A stretch of DNA of 64,000 nt from DASVEG01 sp035540495 (lineage in GTDB: Bacteria > Actinomycetota > Acidimicrobiia > Acidimicrobiales > CADCTF01). The position numbers and the translations under genes are program-made. The notes beneath the pieces are model-generated. The model searched no databases. It was not told where the DNA came from and saw nothing but the letters and a program-made list of their open reading frames with translations. The stretch is from positions 1-64,000 of the forward strand of contig DATLGL010000028.1 of assembly GCA_035540495.1 (NCBI GenBank). The letters are read 5' to 3'. This document shows, in pieces, positions 60,734-64,000 of this stretch (position 1 is the stretch's first letter; every line of letters starts with the position of its first letter).

Positions 60734-62649
60734 TGTGCGGGATCGCTGGAATCGTGACGACGCGCGATGAGGAGATAGACGGTCTCGGTCGCGCAGGAAC
60801 ATGCCTCGAGCATCGCGGCCCCGACGATCGCGGCTTCCTCGCGTGGTCACCGGGTCAACCGCTCCAGGCGCGTCGCGACCCGCCGCGCGGGCCGATGCGC
60901 GTCGGGCTCGCGCACCGGCGGCTCTCGATCCTCGACCTCTCGGATCGCTCGAACCAGCCCATGACCAGCCGCGACGGAAGGTACGCGCTGATCTTCAACG
61001 GCGAGCTCTACAACTACGTCGAGTTGCGACGGGAGCTCGAGGCGCTCGGCCACGAGTTCCGAACCACGTCGGACACCGAGGTCCTTCTCGCCGCCTTCCA
61101 ACGGTGGGGTACGGGGATGCTCAGGCGGCTGGTCGCCATGTTCGCCTTCGCGATCCTCGACGCGGAGCGAGGAGTCGTCACCGTCGCGCGCGACTTCGCG
61201 GGGATCAAGCCGCTGTACTGGACCGAGACCGGAATCGGGATCGCGTTCGCGTCGGAGGTGACGGCGCTGCAACAGCTCGTCGCGTTCCCGCGTCGCGCAA
61301 ACCGTCACGCGGTCCACGACTACCTCGTTCACGGTCTCGTCGACCATCGCGCCACCGCGACGATGTTCGAGAGCGTGCACCGGTTGCCCCCCGGCACCTT
61401 CGCCGAGATCGACGTCGACGCGCCGCAGATGATCGACCCGCAGCCGTACTTTCGTCTCCCCGCAGGACCGCCCGCCGATCTCTCGTTCGAAGAGGCTGTC
61501 CGCGGCGTCCGCGACCGCTTCTTCGAGAGCGTCGAACTGCATCTGCGCAGCGATGTGCCTGTAGGCGCCGCGCTCTCCGGCGGCATCGACTCCTCGGCGA
61601 TCGTCGCGACGATGCGTGCGGTCGGCGGCGACCGGCTCGACCTCCACGCGTTCAGCTTCATCGCAGACGATCCGTTGCTGAGCGAGGAGGGTTGGGTCGA
61701 CCTCGCATCGCGCGCCGCGCGCGCGACGACTCACAAGGTGACCGCGAGCGCCGCGGAGCTCGTCGACGATCTGCCTGCCCTCGTCCGCGTCCAGGCGGAA
61801 CCGTTCGCCAGCACGAGCATCTACGCGCAGTACCGCGTGTTCCGCCGCGCGCGCGCCGAGGGCATCAAGGTGATGCTCGATGGCCAGGGAGCGGACGAGA
61901 TGTTCGCGGGGTACCGGGGCTACCTCGGCAAGCAGGTCGCCGCGCTCGTCCGGCGCGGCCGCGTGCGCGAGGGCGTTGAGCTCGTCGCCGCGACCGCCCG
62001 GCTGGGCGACCAGCGCCTCCCTTTCCACACCTCGCTGCGTGCCGCCGTCGCGGTCCTGCCCCAGCCGGCGGAGCGGCGGGTCGCGTCTCTGTTCGCGTCG
62101 CGCCGCCGGGCGGCGTGGACCGATCGCACGTGGTTCGGTCGCCGCGAGCCGGCACGTGAGACAGGTGTTCCTGCGGATCCGCTGCGGCGCGAGCTGGAGT
62201 CGGCTTTCGCGTCGACGAGCCTCCCAGCCCTCCTGCGCTACGAAGACCGCAACTCGATGGCCTTCTCGATCGAGAGCCGCGTACCCTTCCTCACGCCCGA
62301 CCTGGCGGACTTCGTGTTCCGCCTACCGGGGGAGTATCTCGTAGGCACGGACGCGACCTCGAAGCGCGTCCTGCGCGAGGCGCTCCGAGGGGTCGTCCCC
62401 GACGCCATCCTGGATCGCAAGGACAAGGTGGGGTTCGCGACGCCGGAAGCGGCGTGGCTCAACGACGTGCGCGGGTGGGTCGAAGCCGTTCTCGCATCTG
62501 CGGCGGCCGCGCGAACGACACCGCTCGATCTCCCCGCCGTTCGCGACCTCTGGGCTGCGACGGGGGCCTCCGGGCGGCTTGATCCACGCGTCTGGCGCGC
62601 CGTGAACCTCATCACCTGGGGCGAGACCTTCGACGTCGACTTCGGATGA
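60733..62649 (+). CDS. asnB: Asparagine synthase-like glutamine amidotransferase (638 aa)
   Basis: This is a second Ntn-type amidotransferase: MCGIAGIVTTRDEE with catalytic Cys2, IFNGELYNYVELRRELEALG, FAFAILDAERGVVTVARDFA, PP-loop GAALSGGIDSSAIVATMRAV and VMLDGQGADEMFAGYRGYLG. The C terminus carries SIESRVPFLTPDLADFVFRL, needed for the synthetase fold. It differs from the 52680 copy in the synthetase domain, so substrates may differ. As in O-antigen clusters, amidation of a uronic-acid carboxylate is more likely than asparagine synthesis. Overlaps with neighbours by one and four bases. Confidence 0.88.
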   Translation: MCGIAGIVTTRDEEIDGLGRAGTCLEHRGPDDRGFLAWSPGQPLQARRDPPRGPMRVGLAHRRLSILDLSDRSNQPMTSRDGRYALIFNGELYNYVELRRELEALGHEFRTTSDTEVLLAAFQRWGTGMLRRLVAMFAFAILDAERGVVTVARDFAGIKPLYWTETGIGIAFASEVTALQQLVAFPRRANRHAVHDYLVHGLVDHRATATMFESVHRLPPGTFAEIDVDAPQMIDPQPYFRLPAGPPADLSFEEAVRGVRDRFFESVELHLRSDVPVGAALSGGIDSSAIVATMRAVGGDRLDLHAFSFIADDPLLSEEGWVDLASRAARATTHKVTASAAELVDDLPALVRVQAEPFASTSIYAQYRVFRRARAEGIKVMLDGQGADEMFAGYRGYLGKQVAALVRRGRVREGVELVAATARLGDQRLPFHTSLRAAVAVLPQPAERRVASLFASRRRAAWTDRTWFGRREPARETGVPADPLRRELESAFASTSLPALLRYEDRNSMAFSIESRVPFLTPDLADFVFRLPGEYLVGTDATSKRVLREALRGVVPDAILDRKDKVGFATPEAAWLNDVRGWVEAVLASAAAARTTPLDLPAVRDLWAATGASGRLDPRVWRAVNLITWGETFDVDFG

Positions 62650-63704
62650 ACGAGACCTTGAAGATCGTCACCGTCGTCGGGGCCCGACCCCAGCTCGTCA
62701 AGGCAGCCGCGCTGGCTGCGGCCGCTCGCGAAGAGGCTCGCGTCGAGGATGTCGTGATCCACACGGGCCAGCACTTCGACGCGTCGATGTCCGACGTGTT
62801 CTTCGCTGAGCTCGACATCACGCCGCCCCGTCACCACCTCGGCATCAGCGGTGGCGGGCACGGGGAGATGACCGGGCGGATGATGACGGCGCTCGAGCCG
62901 GTGATCGAGGCTGAGCGGCCGAACATCGTCGTCGTGTACGGCGACACGAACTCAACGGTCGCCGCAGCGCTCGTAGCCGCGAAGCTGCACGTCCCCGTCT
63001 GTCACGTCGAAGCGGGTCTGCGCTCGTTCAACCGTCGCATGCCCGAGGAGATCAACCGGGTCGTCACCGACCACGTGAGCTCACTGCTCTTCTGTCCCAC
63101 CACGGTCGCGGTCGACAACCTGGCTCGCGAAGGGGTGACTCGGGGTGTCCACCACGTCGGCGACGTCATGTACGACGTCGCACTCCGGGCGGCCGAGCGG
63201 GCACGTGGCACGCGAACCATCGTCGGCGACCTCGGCCTCCGCGACGGCGAGTATGCGGTCGCAACGGTGCACCGCGCGGAGAACACCGAGTCGGAGGAGG
63301 CGCTGCGACAGGTCGTCGACTACCTGAGGCGTGAAGCGTCCACGCGACCGGTGGTCCTCCCTCTCCACCCACGAACGAAGGCCGCCGCCGAGCGGTGGGG
63401 GCTGTCGTTCGGACCGGTCACCGTGATCCCGCCGGTCGGGTTCCTCGACATGACGCGCCTCCTCATGGGCGCCGCTCTCGCCCTCACCGACTCCGGAGGC
63501 GTGCAGAAGGAGGCGTACTTCCATGGCGTTCCGTGCGTCACCATGCGCGGCGAGACGGAGTGGGTCGAGACGATTCAGTGCGGGTGGAACCGGCTCTGGA
63601 CGGATGAGGCGTACGCGCCACGTCGTCCGATCACCGACTACGGCGACGGCCACGCGGCGGCCCGCATCCTCGAGATCCTCCAACGCGCGAATGAGGAACA
63701 GTGA
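62646..63704 (+). CDS. wecB: Non-hydrolysing UDP-N-acetylglucosamine 2-epimerase (WecB/WbpI family)
   Basis: This 352-residue GT-B-like epimerase has VTVVGARPQLVKAAALAAAA, VIHTGQHFDASMSDVFF, VVVYGDTNSTVAAALVAA, VCHVEAGLRSFNRRMPEEIN, TVHRAENTESEEALRQVV and LTDSGGVQKEAYFHGVPCVT, all conserved in WecB/MnaA. Within this cluster it could act as WbpI/WlbD, converting UDP-GlcNAc(3NAc)A to the ManNAc(3NAc)A isomer; plain UDP-GlcNAc epimerisation is the alternative and cannot be separated by sequence alone. Four-base overlaps on both sides. Confidence 0.92.
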   Translation: MNETLKIVTVVGARPQLVKAAALAAAAREEARVEDVVIHTGQHFDASMSDVFFAELDITPPRHHLGISGGGHGEMTGRMMTALEPVIEAERPNIVVVYGDTNSTVAAALVAAKLHVPVCHVEAGLRSFNRRMPEEINRVVTDHVSSLLFCPTTVAVDNLAREGVTRGVHHVGDVMYDVALRAAERARGTRTIVGDLGLRDGEYAVATVHRAENTESEEALRQVVDYLRREASTRPVVLPLHPRTKAAAERWGLSFGPVTVIPPVGFLDMTRLLMGAALALTDSGGVQKEAYFHGVPCVTMRGETEWVETIQCGWNRLWTDEAYAPRRPITDYGDGHAAARILEILQRANEEQ

Positions 63705-64000
63705 AGGTCTGCTTGTTGTCGCTGAGCACGATCCCGGATGACCCTCGGGTACGCCGCCAAGGTGACGCGCTGGCGGAAGCCGGCTTCGATGTGACTGCGA
63801 TCGGCTTGCCCGGCGCCCGGTCTGCGCCGCCCGACTGGAGGGTCGTCGAACTGCCTCCCCAGTCGACACGAGCGGTGAGGCTCGCCGCTCTCGCCGTCCG
63901 CCTCGCGGCGGTACGCGCCGTGCCTGCCCTCGCAGAAGCCGCGTACTGGTCGATCCGGCTTCATCGCCATCTGCTCGACGCCGCGAAGGCAGAGCGCGCC
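63701..64000 (+). CDS. Glycosyltransferase N-terminal fragment (cut by window edge)
   Basis: The first 100 codons run off the right edge with no stop. The start KVCLLSLSTIPDDPRVRRQG is typical of the acceptor domain of GT4-type enzymes (strand-loop 'S..pr.DpRvrrqa..L...Gh.V'), and EAGFDVTAIGLPG follows. GTG 63701 overlaps the epimerase stop by four bases, so it belongs to the same operon. The donor domain is not visible, so the GT4 call is provisional. Confidence 0.75.
   Translation, partial: MKVCLLSLSTIPDDPRVRRQGDALAEAGFDVTAIGLPGARSAPPDWRVVELPPQSTRAVRLAALAVRLAAVRAVPALAEAAYWSIRLHRHLLDAAKAERA

Overview
This window is high-GC chromosomal DNA from an actinomycete (Actinomycetota). The order ANTAR regulator (pdtaR-like), polA, rpsA, coaE, uvrB, uvrA matches the Rv1626-Rv1638 block of Mycobacterium tuberculosis. 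Frequent GTG/TTG starts, a DtxR-type regulator, and a PolA with a degenerate proofreading domain fit the same phylum. I would guess class Acidimicrobiia, but nothing here proves the class.

Layout. (1) 1-2400 is an accessory segment. Tandem 'gtgtccg' repeats at the left edge look like the end of an insertion element. They are followed by four minus-strand genes: a frameshifted DUF3800 protein and three uncharacterised proteins. (2) 2464-11036 is housekeeping and regulatory: peroxiredoxin (bcp), a PAS protein, a LOG-type hydrolase, tRNA-Leu(CAA), an RsbW-like kinase, a DinB-fold protein, a DUF1206 membrane protein, an MBL hydrolase, an aldose epimerase, an EamA transporter, a sulfurtransferase, the ANTAR regulator, and a DtxR repressor with a 20-bp operator palindrome. 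(3) 11112-16292 carries polA, two small genes and rpsA. (4) 16314-28745 is a Tad/Flp pilus locus between rpsA and coaE: TadG and TadE minor pilins on the minus strand, then CpaB, TadZ, TadA, a VWA-TadB fusion, TadC and a membrane protein on the plus strand, then the Flp pilin, a broken second pilin and a NarL-type two-component system on the minus strand. (5) 28872-38508 carries coaE, uvrB, a frameshifted secreted protein, a polytopic membrane protein and uvrA. A LexA/SOS box sits just upstream of uvrA. (6) 38518-64000 is a large surface-polysaccharide cluster that runs off the right edge.

The polysaccharide cluster has a coherent logic. A polyprenyl-phosphate sugar phosphotransferase can start the repeat unit, several glycosyltransferases extend it, a Wzx-like flippase exports it, and two large membrane proteins (one frameshifted) are polymerase or lipid-linked transferase candidates. 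Sugar-nucleotide genes (two Gfo/Idh/MocA dehydrogenases, one fused to a hexapeptide acetyltransferase; two DegT aminotransferases; a non-hydrolysing UDP-GlcNAc 2-epimerase) make up most of the pathway to a 2,3-diacetamido-2,3-dideoxy uronic acid (Wbp/Wlb pathway). Two asparagine-synthase-like amidotransferases could amidate such uronic acids. From 48204 on, most plus-strand neighbours overlap by 1-4 bases, which implies one translationally coupled transcript.

Four genes show apparent single-base frameshifts (near 1803, 26336, 32680 and 40020). Either the assembly has residual indel errors or these genes are decaying; raw reads would decide. No CRISPR array, rRNA, or intact transposase was seen, and no gene-free stretch exceeds 300 bases.
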